Below are positions 1 to 6,872 of a stretch of 12,179 nt of DNA, piece by piece. Numbering within the stretch: position 1 is the first letter of the stretch; each line of letters begins with the position of its first letter. The notes beneath the pieces were generated by a model. The model was not told where the DNA came from. It saw only the letters and a program-made list of their open reading frames with translations, and did no database searches. The position numbers and the translations under genes are program-made. This DNA is from Bacteroidia bacterium (lineage in GTDB: Bacteria; Bacteroidota; Bacteroidia; JAESSM01; NORP286), in the NCBI GenBank assembly GCA_016764115.1, contig JAESSM010000056.1, positions 1-12,179 of the forward strand, given 5' to 3'.

Positions 1-1207
1 CTACTCAGTTGTAGCTTACCAAACAGCTTATTTAAAAGCCAATTATCCTGGAGAATATATGGCTGCAGTGCTTACTCATAATATGAATGATATTAAGAAG
101 GTAACATTTTTTATGGATGAATGCAGGCGTATGGGGGTTTCTGTTCTTTGTCCGGATGTGAATGAAAGTGCATATAAGTTTGTTGTGAACAAACAAGGGG
201 AAATAAGGTTTGGTTTAGGTGCAGTGAAAGGAGTTGGAGAAAAAGCCATTGAAGTTATGGTTGAGGATAGAAAAGAAAATGGAGCATTCCAAAATATTTT
301 TGACCTCACTAAAAGGGTAAATTTACGATCAGCGAATAAAAAATCACTGGAAAGCCTAGCTTTGGCTGGAGCATTTGATTGTTTCGGGGATATCTATAGG
401 TCTCAGTATTTTTTAGATTATCCGAATGAGCAGTTAAATGTATTAGAAAAGGCGATCAAGTTTGGTGGAGCTTATCAAGCAAGCCAAGACGCCACCCAAC
501 AGTCACTTTTTGGTGAAAGTGGTATTGAAGAAATCCCGGAACCTAAAATACCTGAAGGTGAACCCTGGCCAATGATAGAACTGTTGAGAAAAGAGAAAGA
601 GGTTATTGGTGTTTATATTACTGGCCACCCTTTGGATGAGTACAAACTGGAGGTTGAAAATTTCTGTAATTGCCAATTGATCAACTATGCTGAACATAAA
701 GGAAAATCTGTCACAGTGGCAGGAATTGTTACGGATGTGGTTAATCGCTATGACAAAAAAGGCCGGCCATTTGGTCTGTTCACTATTGAGGATTATACAG
801 ATTCAATACAATTAGCATTGTTCTCAGAAGATTATTTGAGGTTTAAGCATTTAATGAATATTGGTGAATGTTTGTATATAAAAGGTAAAGTTCAATTGAG
901 ATATAAAACAACTGATAGATTCGAGATCAGGATAAATGATATGGAACTTTTGGCAGGCATAAAGAATAAATTAACTAAGTCAATTACCTTAAAACTAGCA
1001 CTTTCTGATATAACTGGAAATTTTATTGCTGAATTAGAGAATCTTGTACAAAAATATCCAGGTCAATGTAATTTGAGTTTCAAAATACATGATGGAGACG
1101 ATAAGATATCCGTGAACATGCCTTCAAAAAAGATGAAAGTGGACGTGAATAACCAATTAATAGAAGAACTTAATAAGTTGCCACGTGTTGAGTATAAGCT
1201 AAACTAG
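1..1207 (+). CDS. dnaE: DNA polymerase III alpha subunit, C-terminal part (5' end outside window)
   Basis: This is the catalytic alpha subunit of the replicative DNA polymerase, a cytoplasmic replisome protein, cut by the left window edge. The frame is open from base 2, giving about 401 residues. It begins with AYQTAYLKANYPGEYMAA, the conserved C-family stretch near the end of the fingers region. Next come CRRMGVSVLCPDVNES and LGAVKGVGEKAIE, the helix-hairpin-helix DNA-binding part. After that is an OB-fold with VTVAGIVTDVV and GLFTIEDYTDSIQLALFS, at about residues 235-300 of the fragment. The catalytic aspartates would lie upstream and cannot be checked. The ATG at 59 is internal and not a real start. 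The gene ends with TAG at 1205-1207. A promoter-like site before trxA suggests that trxA is transcribed separately. The identification is very secure; only the N-terminal part is unseen. Confidence 0.96.
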   Translation, partial: YSVVAYQTAYLKANYPGEYMAAVLTHNMNDIKKVTFFMDECRRMGVSVLCPDVNESAYKFVVNKQGEIRFGLGAVKGVGEKAIEVMVEDRKENGAFQNIFDLTKRVNLRSANKKSLESLALAGAFDCFGDIYRSQYFLDYPNEQLNVLEKAIKFGGAYQASQDATQQSLFGESGIEEIPEPKIPEGEPWPMIELLRKEKEVIGVYITGHPLDEYKLEVENFCNCQLINYAEHKGKSVTVAGIVTDVVNRYDKKGRPFGLFTIEDYTDSIQLALFSEDYLRFKHLMNIGECLYIKGKVQLRYKTTDRFEIRINDMELLAGIKNKLTKSITLKLALSDITGNFIAELENLVQKYPGQCNLSFKIHDGDDKISVNMPSKKMKVDVNNQLIEELNKLPRVEYKLN

Positions 1208-1210
1208 ACA

Positions 1211-1238
1211 TTGATTGGAATAAAAATTGATATATTTG
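1211..1238 (+). promoter_or_regulatory. Putative Bacteroidota-type promoter for trxA
   Basis: TATATTTG at 1231-1238 matches the Bacteroidota -7 consensus TAnnTTTG exactly. A TTG at 1211-1213 lies 17 bp upstream, within the 17-23 bp spacing described for flavobacterial promoters. Transcription would start near 1245, leaving a leader of about 50 nt that contains the 1263-1278 palindrome. AT-rich DNA gives this motif by chance fairly often, so this is an inference from position and match. Confidence 0.5.
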
Positions 1239-1262
1239 TAGTAAGTAAAATTTTGTTTAACG

Positions 1263-1278
1263 GTTCGAAATTTCGAAC
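1263..1278. promoter_or_regulatory. Perfect 16-bp palindrome in the trxA leader
   Basis: GTTCGAAATTTCGAAC reads identically on both strands. It lies 15 bp before the trxA start codon and downstream of the putative promoter. As DNA it could be an operator for a dimeric repressor. As RNA it could form a 6-bp stem with an AAUU loop near the ribosome entry site. No T-tract follows, so it is not an intrinsic terminator for dnaE. The symmetry is seen directly; the function is inferred. Confidence 0.45.
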
Positions 1279-1293
1279 TTAAATTATAAGATA

Positions 1294-1617
1294 ATGGCAG
1301 TAGAATTTACAGATGCTAATTTCGAAGAATTAGTAGAAAAGTCGGATAAGCCTGCAATAGTTGATTTTTGGGCTGAATGGTGCGGCCCTTGTCGAATGGT
1401 AGGACCTTTGGTTGAAGAATTGGCTGATGAGTATGAGGGTCAGGCTGTTATTGGTAAACTTAATGTTGACCGTGCGCCTCAAGTTTCACAAAAATACGGG
1501 ATCAGAAATATTCCTACGGTACTATTTTTCAAGAATGGTGAAGTAGTTGATAAGCAAGTAGGAGCAGTTCCTAAATCAGAATTGGAGAAAAAATTAAAAG
1601 CCCAACTCGAAGCCTAA
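1294..1617 (+). CDS. trxA: Thioredoxin
   Basis: This is a small cytoplasmic protein disulfide reductase, recharged by thioredoxin reductase; it supplies electrons to enzymes such as ribonucleotide reductase and peroxiredoxins. The 107 residues are the classic single-domain thioredoxin length. The active site WCGPC is at residues 29-33. A buried Asp24 (VDFWAEW) corresponds to E. coli Asp26, and the cis-proline is Pro74 in IRNIPT. There is no signal peptide, so it is cytoplasmic. The ATG at 1294 gives the standard N-terminus (MAVEFTDANF). It appears monocistronic: a promoter-like site and palindrome precede it and a terminator-like hairpin follows. All family hallmarks are present and nothing is truncated. 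Confidence 0.98.
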   Translation: MAVEFTDANFEELVEKSDKPAIVDFWAEWCGPCRMVGPLVEELADEYEGQAVIGKLNVDRAPQVSQKYGIRNIPTVLFFKNGEVVDKQVGAVPKSELEKKLKAQLEA

Positions 1618-1635
1618 AATATTTTAATATAAGAT

Positions 1636-1681
1636 GTCATCCTTTCTATCGTTTCTAACAGTAGTTTGGATGACTTTTTTA
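1636..1681 (+). terminator. Probable intrinsic terminator after trxA
   Basis: GTCATCC at 1636-1642 pairs perfectly with GGATGAC at 1668-1674 and is followed directly by seven T residues. The loop is long (25 nt) but contains a possible small inner CTA/TAG stem. The hairpin ends only 8 bp before the next start codon (1689). The DUF58 gene must therefore rely on read-through or on a promoter inside trxA or the hairpin. Confidence 0.6.
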
Positions 1682-1688
1682 TATCTAT

Positions 1689-2609
1689 ATGGCACGTTTG
1701 ATCAATCAAAAAGAAGTTCAGGAGTTAAGCAGTCTTGAGTTTTTCGCACAGCAAGTTGTGGAAGGCTTTATTACAGGCTTACATAAAAGTCCGTATCATG
1801 GGTTTTCAGTGGAATTTTCTGAACATAGATTGTATAACAGCGGTGAATCAATCAAAAATATTGACTGGAAAGTTTATGCCAGAACGGAAAAACTTTTTGT
1901 AAAACGATTTGAAGAAGAGACCAACCTAAGGTGTCAAATAGTTATTGATAATTCTTCCTCTATGCACTATCCAAGAGAAAATGATGGTGATAAAAATAAG
2001 CTACACTTTTCTATTCATGCTGCAGCAAGTCTTATTTACTTACTAAGAAAACAACGGGATGCTATTGGGTTAACAACGTTTTCGGATAAAATAGAACAGC
2101 ATTTTCCAGCGAAATCATCCGGGGTTCAGCATAAACTGATCTTTCATGAATTAGAAAAATTATTAGAGAAAAATAGCTCGGAACTTAACAAAGAAACCAA
2201 AGCAGCTGAAACATTGCATCATATCGCGGATTCTATACACAAAAGATCATTGGTGATTATTTTTAGTGATATGTTAGAAGACAACTCGGAGCAATTATTT
2301 TCCGCCTTACAACACCTGAAGCATAACAAGCATGAAGTGATCTTGTTTCATGTTGCTGACAAGCAAAAGGAGCTGGGATTTGATTTTGAAAACCGGCCGT
2401 ACAAGTTTGTAGACATGGAAACTCAAGAGGAGGTAAAAGTACATCCTAATCAAATTAAAGAAACCTATTTGAAATCAATTTCTGAATATAAAAATCAACT
2501 CATATTGAAATGCGGCCAGTACAAAATTGATTTTGTCGAAGCTGATATTCATGAAGGTTACAAGCAAATTTTACTTCCTTATTTGATCAAGAGAAAGAAG
2601 CTGTATTAG
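1689..2609 (+). CDS. DUF58 / von Willebrand factor A-like domain protein
   Basis: This is a DUF58 family protein. The family shares a vWA-like fold, often sits beside MoxR-type AAA+ ATPases, and is thought to act in assembly or activation of other complexes; the exact role here is unknown. Family motifs are clear: SPYHGFSVEFSEHR from residue 34, IDWKVYART at 58-66 and FVKRFEEE at 70-77. The MIDAS-like metal site DNSSSM is at 87-92, with later candidate metal ligands in TTFSD (129-133) and FSDMLED (192-198). The 306-residue length is typical of the family. No signal peptide or membrane segment is visible, so it is probably cytoplasmic. No MoxR ATPase or BatA/B-type gene lies in the window. ispE starts 4 bp downstream, implying co-transcription. 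The terminator-like hairpin after trxA ends 8 bp before the start. Confidence 0.88.
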   Translation: MARLINQKEVQELSSLEFFAQQVVEGFITGLHKSPYHGFSVEFSEHRLYNSGESIKNIDWKVYARTEKLFVKRFEEETNLRCQIVIDNSSSMHYPRENDGDKNKLHFSIHAAASLIYLLRKQRDAIGLTTFSDKIEQHFPAKSSGVQHKLIFHELEKLLEKNSSELNKETKAAETLHHIADSIHKRSLVIIFSDMLEDNSEQLFSALQHLKHNKHEVILFHVADKQKELGFDFENRPYKFVDMETQEEVKVHPNQIKETYLKSISEYKNQLILKCGQYKIDFVEADIHEGYKQILLPYLIKRKKLY

Positions 2610-2613
2610 CGCT

Positions 2614-3429
2614 ATGATTTCCTTTCCCAATGCCAAGATAAATATCGGTTTAAACGTTATTTCAAAACGGGCTGATGGCTTTCATGATATTGATAGTATT
2701 TTTTATCCTATTCATTTACATGACGTATTAGAGATTGTTAAAAATGAAGACCAAAATTCAGAAAAAATAATTTTTTCATCTTCAGGAATTGAAATACCAG
2801 GAAATTCCCCCAATAATTTATGTGTAAAAGCATTTAATGTCCTTGATGAAAAACACAATTTACCCTCAATAAAAATTCATCTTCATAAAGTAATTCCAAT
2901 CGGAGCGGGATTAGGAGGGGGCTCTTCTGATGGTGCATTTGCAATCAATATGTTGGATGAATTGTTTGATCTAAAATTAGAGTTAAGTGAAAAATTAAGT
3001 TATGCTTCCCAACTTGGAAGTGATTGTAGTTTTTTTATTGAAAATAAATCAGCTTATGCGAGTGGTAGGGGAGAAATACTTCAAGAAATTGATCTCAATT
3101 TAAATGATCATAGAATCATACTGATCAATCCCAATATTCAAGTAAATACAGCCGATGCTTATTTGGGAATGGTTCCGAAGCTACGTGAAGAGTTGTTAAA
3201 AGATATTATCAGTTCTATTATAAAAAAGTGGAAAACTGATATTGGGAATGATTTTGAGGAATCTGTTTTTGCTAAATATCCTGATATTTCGTCCATAAAG
3301 AATCAGTTATATGAAGCAGGAGCACTTTATGCTTCGATGAGTGGAAGTGGTTCTTCTGTTTTTGGAATTTTTGAAAAGGGAATTCCCAAGCTTAATTTTC
3401 CTCCTGACTACCTGGTAGTTAAGGTTTAA
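2614..3429 (+). CDS. ispE: 4-diphosphocytidyl-2-C-methyl-D-erythritol kinase
   Basis: IspE phosphorylates the 2-hydroxyl of 4-diphosphocytidyl-2-C-methylerythritol with ATP, a step of the non-mevalonate (MEP) pathway to isoprenoids. The protein is a GHMP kinase of 271 residues, slightly shorter than the usual 280-290. The N-terminal PNAKINIGLNV carries the expected substrate-binding Lys8. The glycine-rich ATP loop PIGAGLGGGSSDGA is at 95-108. Asp137 in LGSDCSFFI is the probable catalytic base, and MSGSGSSVFG at 242-251 is the C-terminal GHMP motif. The start is 4 bp after the DUF58 stop, so the two genes are probably co-transcribed. The next gene is convergent. The organism therefore probably makes isoprenoids by the MEP route. 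Confidence 0.96.
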   Translation: MISFPNAKINIGLNVISKRADGFHDIDSIFYPIHLHDVLEIVKNEDQNSEKIIFSSSGIEIPGNSPNNLCVKAFNVLDEKHNLPSIKIHLHKVIPIGAGLGGGSSDGAFAINMLDELFDLKLELSEKLSYASQLGSDCSFFIENKSAYASGRGEILQEIDLNLNDHRIILINPNIQVNTADAYLGMVPKLREELLKDIISSIIKKWKTDIGNDFEESVFAKYPDISSIKNQLYEAGALYASMSGSGSSVFGIFEKGIPKLNFPPDYLVVKV

Positions 3430-3503
3430 CAACTCGGCCGATTAAAAATTCAGGATTCAGAATATCTTTAGATAATAGCTTATAGCCAATAGATAATAAT
3501 AAC

Positions 3504-3545
3504 GAGTATACAAATACACGATTTTGCGAATACACAAATATACGA
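3504..3545. repeat. Imperfect direct repeat in the ispE / permease gap
   Basis: Two 18-bp copies, 3504-3521 and 3528-3545, match at 15 of 18 positions with a 24-bp period (consensus roughly GARTAYACAAATAYACGA). Fragments of the motif continue (GAATCACCGAATTA). The repeat lies in the 125-bp gap between two convergent genes (3430-3554), and the left half of that gap is also low-complexity AT-rich DNA. No clear terminator for either gene was found there. It may be a degenerate dispersed intergenic repeat. Confidence 0.55.
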
Positions 3546-3554
3546 ATCACCGAA

Positions 3555-4631
3555 TTAATCGAAGGTTATTCGAGGATCAAGAAAGCTGTAAAGGCAATCC
3601 ATAATGATGTTGATCACTACGAATATTACAGCAATGAATAGCACAGTGCCCATGACAATAGGAAAGTCATATTTATCCAATGCATCAATGGTTAGTTTGC
3701 CAACTCCTTTCCATGAAAAAATATATTCAACAAAGAAGGCTCCTCCTAAAAGGGAAGCAAACCATCCTGAAATTGCTGTTAGAACAGGATTTAAAGCATT
3801 TTTTAAAGCATGTTTTACAATAACTTTGTAATAACTTAATCCTTTGGCAGTTGCTGTTCGAATATAATCTTGAGATAAAATATCCAGCATCGAACTCCTG
3901 GTTAATTGAACAATTATTGCGAGTGGTCTGATTCCAAGAGTAAAAGCAGGTAAAATAAGATTTTTCAAAGTGAGCATTTCACCTTTGAAAGGGTCAATGG
4001 TGTATAAACTTCCTGTCATATTTAACCCGGTGTAGTCACTCCACAAATATCCAAATATCCATGCAATTAATATACCTGAAAAGAATGACGGTGTTGACAT
4101 TCCAAGAATTGAGACTACCATTGAGGAATTATCTGCCATTGAGTGTTGTTTTAATGCCGAAATAACACCTAGGATAATACCCATTATTGTTGCAAATATC
4201 ATGGCTGATAGTGCAAGAATAGCCGTTCCTGGCAGGGCATCAGTTATGATCTCTGTTACTTTTCTTTTGGTTTGGTAAGACCGTCTTAAATAAGGAATTT
4301 TTAATACAAGTGTTTTGTTTGCAGATACATCAATTATTTTGGTGTAGTCGTATTTAGTACTATCCAAAAACATGAAATTATCTTCGTCTTGTGTTTCATG
4401 CAAAGAAATAGGAGAAAGATCATTTAGATACATAAAGAATTGAGTAAATAATGGCTTATCTCGTCCCAATTCCTTGTTAATAGCTTTAAGGGATGCTACA
4501 TCTGCGCGTTGCCCCATAGTCATACGGGCAGGATCACCGGGAAGTACATTAAACAATAGAAATACAACTACCACAACACCGGCTAACACCAGTACACCAT
4601 AAGCAGATCTTCTTATGATATAATTAAGCAC
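3555..4631 (-). CDS. ABC transporter permease, DppB/OppB (dipeptide/oligopeptide/nickel) family
   Basis: This is an inner-membrane permease subunit of a peptide-type ABC importer. It has about six hydrophobic segments, near residues 11-30, 136-158, 171-195, 224-245, 285-305 and 325-347. The family N-terminus (MLNYIIRR... then NVLPGDPAR at 28-36) is clear. The cytoplasmic EAA loop that contacts the ATPase is at about 256-284 (DYIRTATAKGLSYYKVIVKH). The C-terminus ends LDPRITFD, close to the family's LDPR. The extracytoplasmic loop between the first two membrane segments is about 50 residues longer than in E. coli DppB, making the protein 358 residues. The partner permease, ATPases and binding protein are not in this window, so the substrate cannot be assigned. 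It is the last gene of the - strand run and convergent to ispE. Confidence 0.93.
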   Translation of the reverse strand: MLNYIIRRSAYGVLVLAGVVVVVFLLFNVLPGDPARMTMGQRADVASLKAINKELGRDKPLFTQFFMYLNDLSPISLHETQDEDNFMFLDSTKYDYTKIIDVSANKTLVLKIPYLRRSYQTKRKVTEIITDALPGTAILALSAMIFATIMGIILGVISALKQHSMADNSSMVVSILGMSTPSFFSGILIAWIFGYLWSDYTGLNMTGSLYTIDPFKGEMLTLKNLILPAFTLGIRPLAIIVQLTRSSMLDILSQDYIRTATAKGLSYYKVIVKHALKNALNPVLTAISGWFASLLGGAFFVEYIFSWKGVGKLTIDALDKYDFPIVMGTVLFIAVIFVVINIIMDCLYSFLDPRITFD

Positions 4632-4704
4632 AGATAATTACTTTAAATGTTTACGTAAGTATAGGGAAAAATTGTGACAGTTGAACTACAATAAAGTTGG
4701 TATA

Positions 4705-5826
4705 TCACTTAAGATAATTGGATTCTAACTCGGTGAGTTCAGGAATATCATTGATATGCCATTTCGCTTGCACAACTCCTCCTTTAAGTAAAACTAACCC
4801 CGGGTTGGACCTGACTACAGTTTTTAGTGCAGTGGCATCTGCAAAATAAAAATCATACTTGGCTCCTGTAGCATCTCTAAACTCATTTATCTCTCCTTCG
4901 GTTGAGGCGGTCATGCCGATAAATCTATAATTGTCATCAGAAGCCTTGTCCGCAATTGCATTGATCATATCAGCATTTGAGTGCATAGCATTTTCTAGAT
5001 CATAACTGATAAGTACAAAGTTAAATCCTTCATCCAATAAGAAATCTTCAGTATAATCATCTCCATCTACATTTATTATACTAAAGTCATGAATAGGAGG
5101 TTTATACCCCTCCTGGATTATTTTATCTGTTCTGTCATGAAAATCCCAGTCATCTCCGGAAGGAAGATTATCTAGTGGAAATTCTTTTACCTCACCTGAA
5201 GTCTTGTTTTTGTAATAAAAAGTAGATTCAAATATATCTAGTGGAGCGCCATCAGGTACTTGCATTAAGTCATAAATATTGTTTCCCACTTTATAAGGTC
5301 TGAAATCAATTTTAGGTAAATGAGTGTAGCAAGCGAAAGTAAACCCTGTTGGAAGAATTAGTGAAATGGCTAAAAGTGTACGGGATACTTTTTCTTTGAG
5401 TAATAACTCTATTGAATTTCTTTTGATGAAAATGATACTTATAAAAAATAATAGTATCACATCCTTAATGAATGATTCTAAAGGAGTTAGCTTGATAGCA
5501 TCTCCAAAACAACCACAATCGGTAACCTCCCCTGTATAAGCTGAAAAACCTGTTAACCATGTAAAAAATATGATCATTAACAATAACAACCATGCGGTAA
5601 TATTCATGAACGTTCCCAGTAATACGGCAAACCCAAGTACTATTTCTATTACACAAATGAACATGGACATTCCCAATGCCATTGGATTTAAGAATTCCAT
5701 GTCAAAAACAGTAAAATAATCAACTAGTTTGTAGGAAAAGCCCAATGGATCATTTGCTTTTATGAACCCGGAAAAAATAAATAGCAGTCCAACAAGTATT
5801 CTGCTAATATTAACTAAGATCTTCAT
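4705..5826 (-). CDS. DoxX/MauE-like membrane protein with thioredoxin-like C-terminal domain (BT_3928-type)
   Basis: This resembles the Bacteroidota BT_3928-type family: an N-terminal DoxX/MauE-like membrane domain plus a soluble tail. Hydrophobic segments fall near residues 4-24, 51-71, 73-96, 119-135 and 148-166. The first ends in FSGFIKANDPLGFSYKL, typical of DoxX-like proteins. Between segments 3 and 4 is TDCGCFGD (Cys104, Cys106), a cysteine pair shared with MauE-like proteins that could be redox active. Residues about 240-373 look thioredoxin-fold-like (NFVLISYDLE, then NPGLVLLKGGVVQAKW near the end) but lack CxxC. With five membrane segments and a cytoplasmic N-terminus, the tail would be periplasmic. 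The exact function is unknown; a role in extracytoplasmic thiol or redox chemistry is inference. The start is 35 bp downstream of purC. Confidence 0.78.
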   Translation of the reverse strand: MKILVNISRILVGLLFIFSGFIKANDPLGFSYKLVDYFTVFDMEFLNPMALGMSMFICVIEIVLGFAVLLGTFMNITAWLLLLMIIFFTWLTGFSAYTGEVTDCGCFGDAIKLTPLESFIKDVILLFFISIIFIKRNSIELLLKEKVSRTLLAISLILPTGFTFACYTHLPKIDFRPYKVGNNIYDLMQVPDGAPLDIFESTFYYKNKTSGEVKEFPLDNLPSGDDWDFHDRTDKIIQEGYKPPIHDFSIINVDGDDYTEDFLLDEGFNFVLISYDLENAMHSNADMINAIADKASDDNYRFIGMTASTEGEINEFRDATGAKYDFYFADATALKTVVRSNPGLVLLKGGVVQAKWHINDIPELTELESNYLK

Positions 5827-5861
5827 AATTGGTTATTAGATCTGAACAGTTAAATAGTTGT

Positions 5862-6788
5862 TTACGTATTTTCTATTCTTGTCATAACTTCTGAGTAATC
5901 TCCTTTGTTAAATGATTCCCCAGTTATTTGCTCATACAATTCAATATATCTGTTAGATACTTGCTCCACAAAATCATCAGTCATTTCAGGGATTATTTGT
6001 CCCTCTTTTCCCTGGAAGCCATTTGCCATTAACCATTCTCTCACAAATTCTTTCGAAAGCTGTTTTTGGCCTTCCCCATTTTGTTGTCTTTCTTCATACC
6101 CTTCCGTATAAAAATAACGAGATGAATCAGGAGTATGTATTTCATCAATCAAATATATCTGCCCTTCGTATTTTCCAAATTCATATTTCGTATCAACAAG
6201 TATCAACCCTTGATTGGCAGCAATTTCCGTACCACGCTGGAAAAGTTTTTTGGTGTAGTCAGCCAATATGTTGTAATCTTCTTCAGAAACTATTTCCTGA
6301 CTAATAATTTCTTCTGCAGAAATATCTTCATCATGTCCTTCAGTTGCTTTTGTTGTAGGAGTAATTATTGGTTCTGGTAGCTTATCGTGTTCATTTAATC
6401 CTTCAGGCATTATATTGCCACAAAGATTTCGGTTTCCACTTTTGTATTCCCTCCATGCATGACCGGTTAAATAGCCTCTTATTACCATTTCGATCTGAAA
6501 TGGTTCACAGCGTTTTCCTATAGTAACGTTAGGATCTGGAACATCCGTTACCCAATTAGGAACGATGTCTTCTGTTGCTTTTAGCATTTTAGAAGCAATT
6601 TGATTCAGTACTTGACCTTTATAGGGAATCGCTCTTGGCAATACGATGTCAAAGGCTGATATTCTATCACTTGCGATCATTACAAGGCAATTGTCTTGAA
6701 TGTTATAAATGTCTCTTACTTTGCCTCTGTAAACATCTTTAGTGCCTTCAAAATTAAAGTCAGTTTGTGTTATAGGATTTGTGATCAT
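5862..6788 (-). CDS. purC: Phosphoribosylaminoimidazole-succinocarboxamide (SAICAR) synthase
   Basis: PurC joins CAIR and L-aspartate using ATP to make SAICAR in de novo purine synthesis, in the cytoplasm. Family motifs appear in order: RGKVRD (21-26, nucleotide loop), SDRISAFD (40-47), [10 protein letters not shown] (103-112), [12 protein letters not shown] (137-148), GHDE (151-154), LVDTKYEFG (197-205) and [11 protein letters not shown] (215-225, catalytic and substrate-binding). At 308 residues it is the longer PurC form, similar to fungal Ade1, rather than the roughly 240-residue E. coli form. The ATG at 6788 gives a natural N-terminus just before the first beta strands. No other purine gene lies in the window. 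It sits between phoH (84 bp upstream) and the DoxX-like gene (35 bp downstream). Confidence 0.97.
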   Translation of the reverse strand: MITNPITQTDFNFEGTKDVYRGKVRDIYNIQDNCLVMIASDRISAFDIVLPRAIPYKGQVLNQIASKMLKATEDIVPNWVTDVPDPNVTIGKRCEPFQIEMVIRGYLTGHAWREYKSGNRNLCGNIMPEGLNEHDKLPEPIITPTTKATEGHDEDISAEEIISQEIVSEEDYNILADYTKKLFQRGTEIAANQGLILVDTKYEFGKYEGQIYLIDEIHTPDSSRYFYTEGYEERQQNGEGQKQLSKEFVREWLMANGFQGKEGQIIPEMTDDFVEQVSNRYIELYEQITGESFNKGDYSEVMTRIENT

Positions 6789-6872
6789 TTTTATTTTAGA
6801 TTTAAGAGTTATGAATTTAGAATTGAATATTTTTTATTAAAAGTTTAGTATTTAGGAATAAGGTATTAAGAT
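6789..6872. repeat. Low-complexity AT-rich phoH-purC gap with degenerate repeats
   Basis: This 84-bp gap is made largely of variants of short words such as TTAGA, TTAAGA, GAATTT and TATTAAG (for example ATTTAAGAG, GAATTTAGAATTG, GTATTTAGG, GGTATTAAG). I see no TAnnTTTG promoter on the - strand and no GC-rich hairpin. It may be a decayed dispersed intergenic repeat similar in texture to the ispE/permease gap; a chance AT-rich spacer is equally possible. Confidence 0.3.

Noticed and set aside
59..1207. dnaE starting at the ATG at 59
   Set aside because: The frame is open from base 2 and the residues before 59 (YSVVAYQTAYLKANYPGEY) are conserved DnaE sequence, so the gene starts outside the window.
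3430..3554. CRISPR-like or tRNA-like element in the repeat region
   Set aside because: There are only two imperfect copies with a 6-bp spacer and no cloverleaf or regular spacers.
3604..3831. 75-residue + strand open frame
   Set aside because: It lies wholly inside the ABC permease gene on the other strand and has no recognisable domain.
5905..6380. Three + strand open frames of 68-93 residues
   Set aside because: They are antisense shadows of purC, overlap each other in different frames and are cysteine/phenylalanine-rich nonsense.
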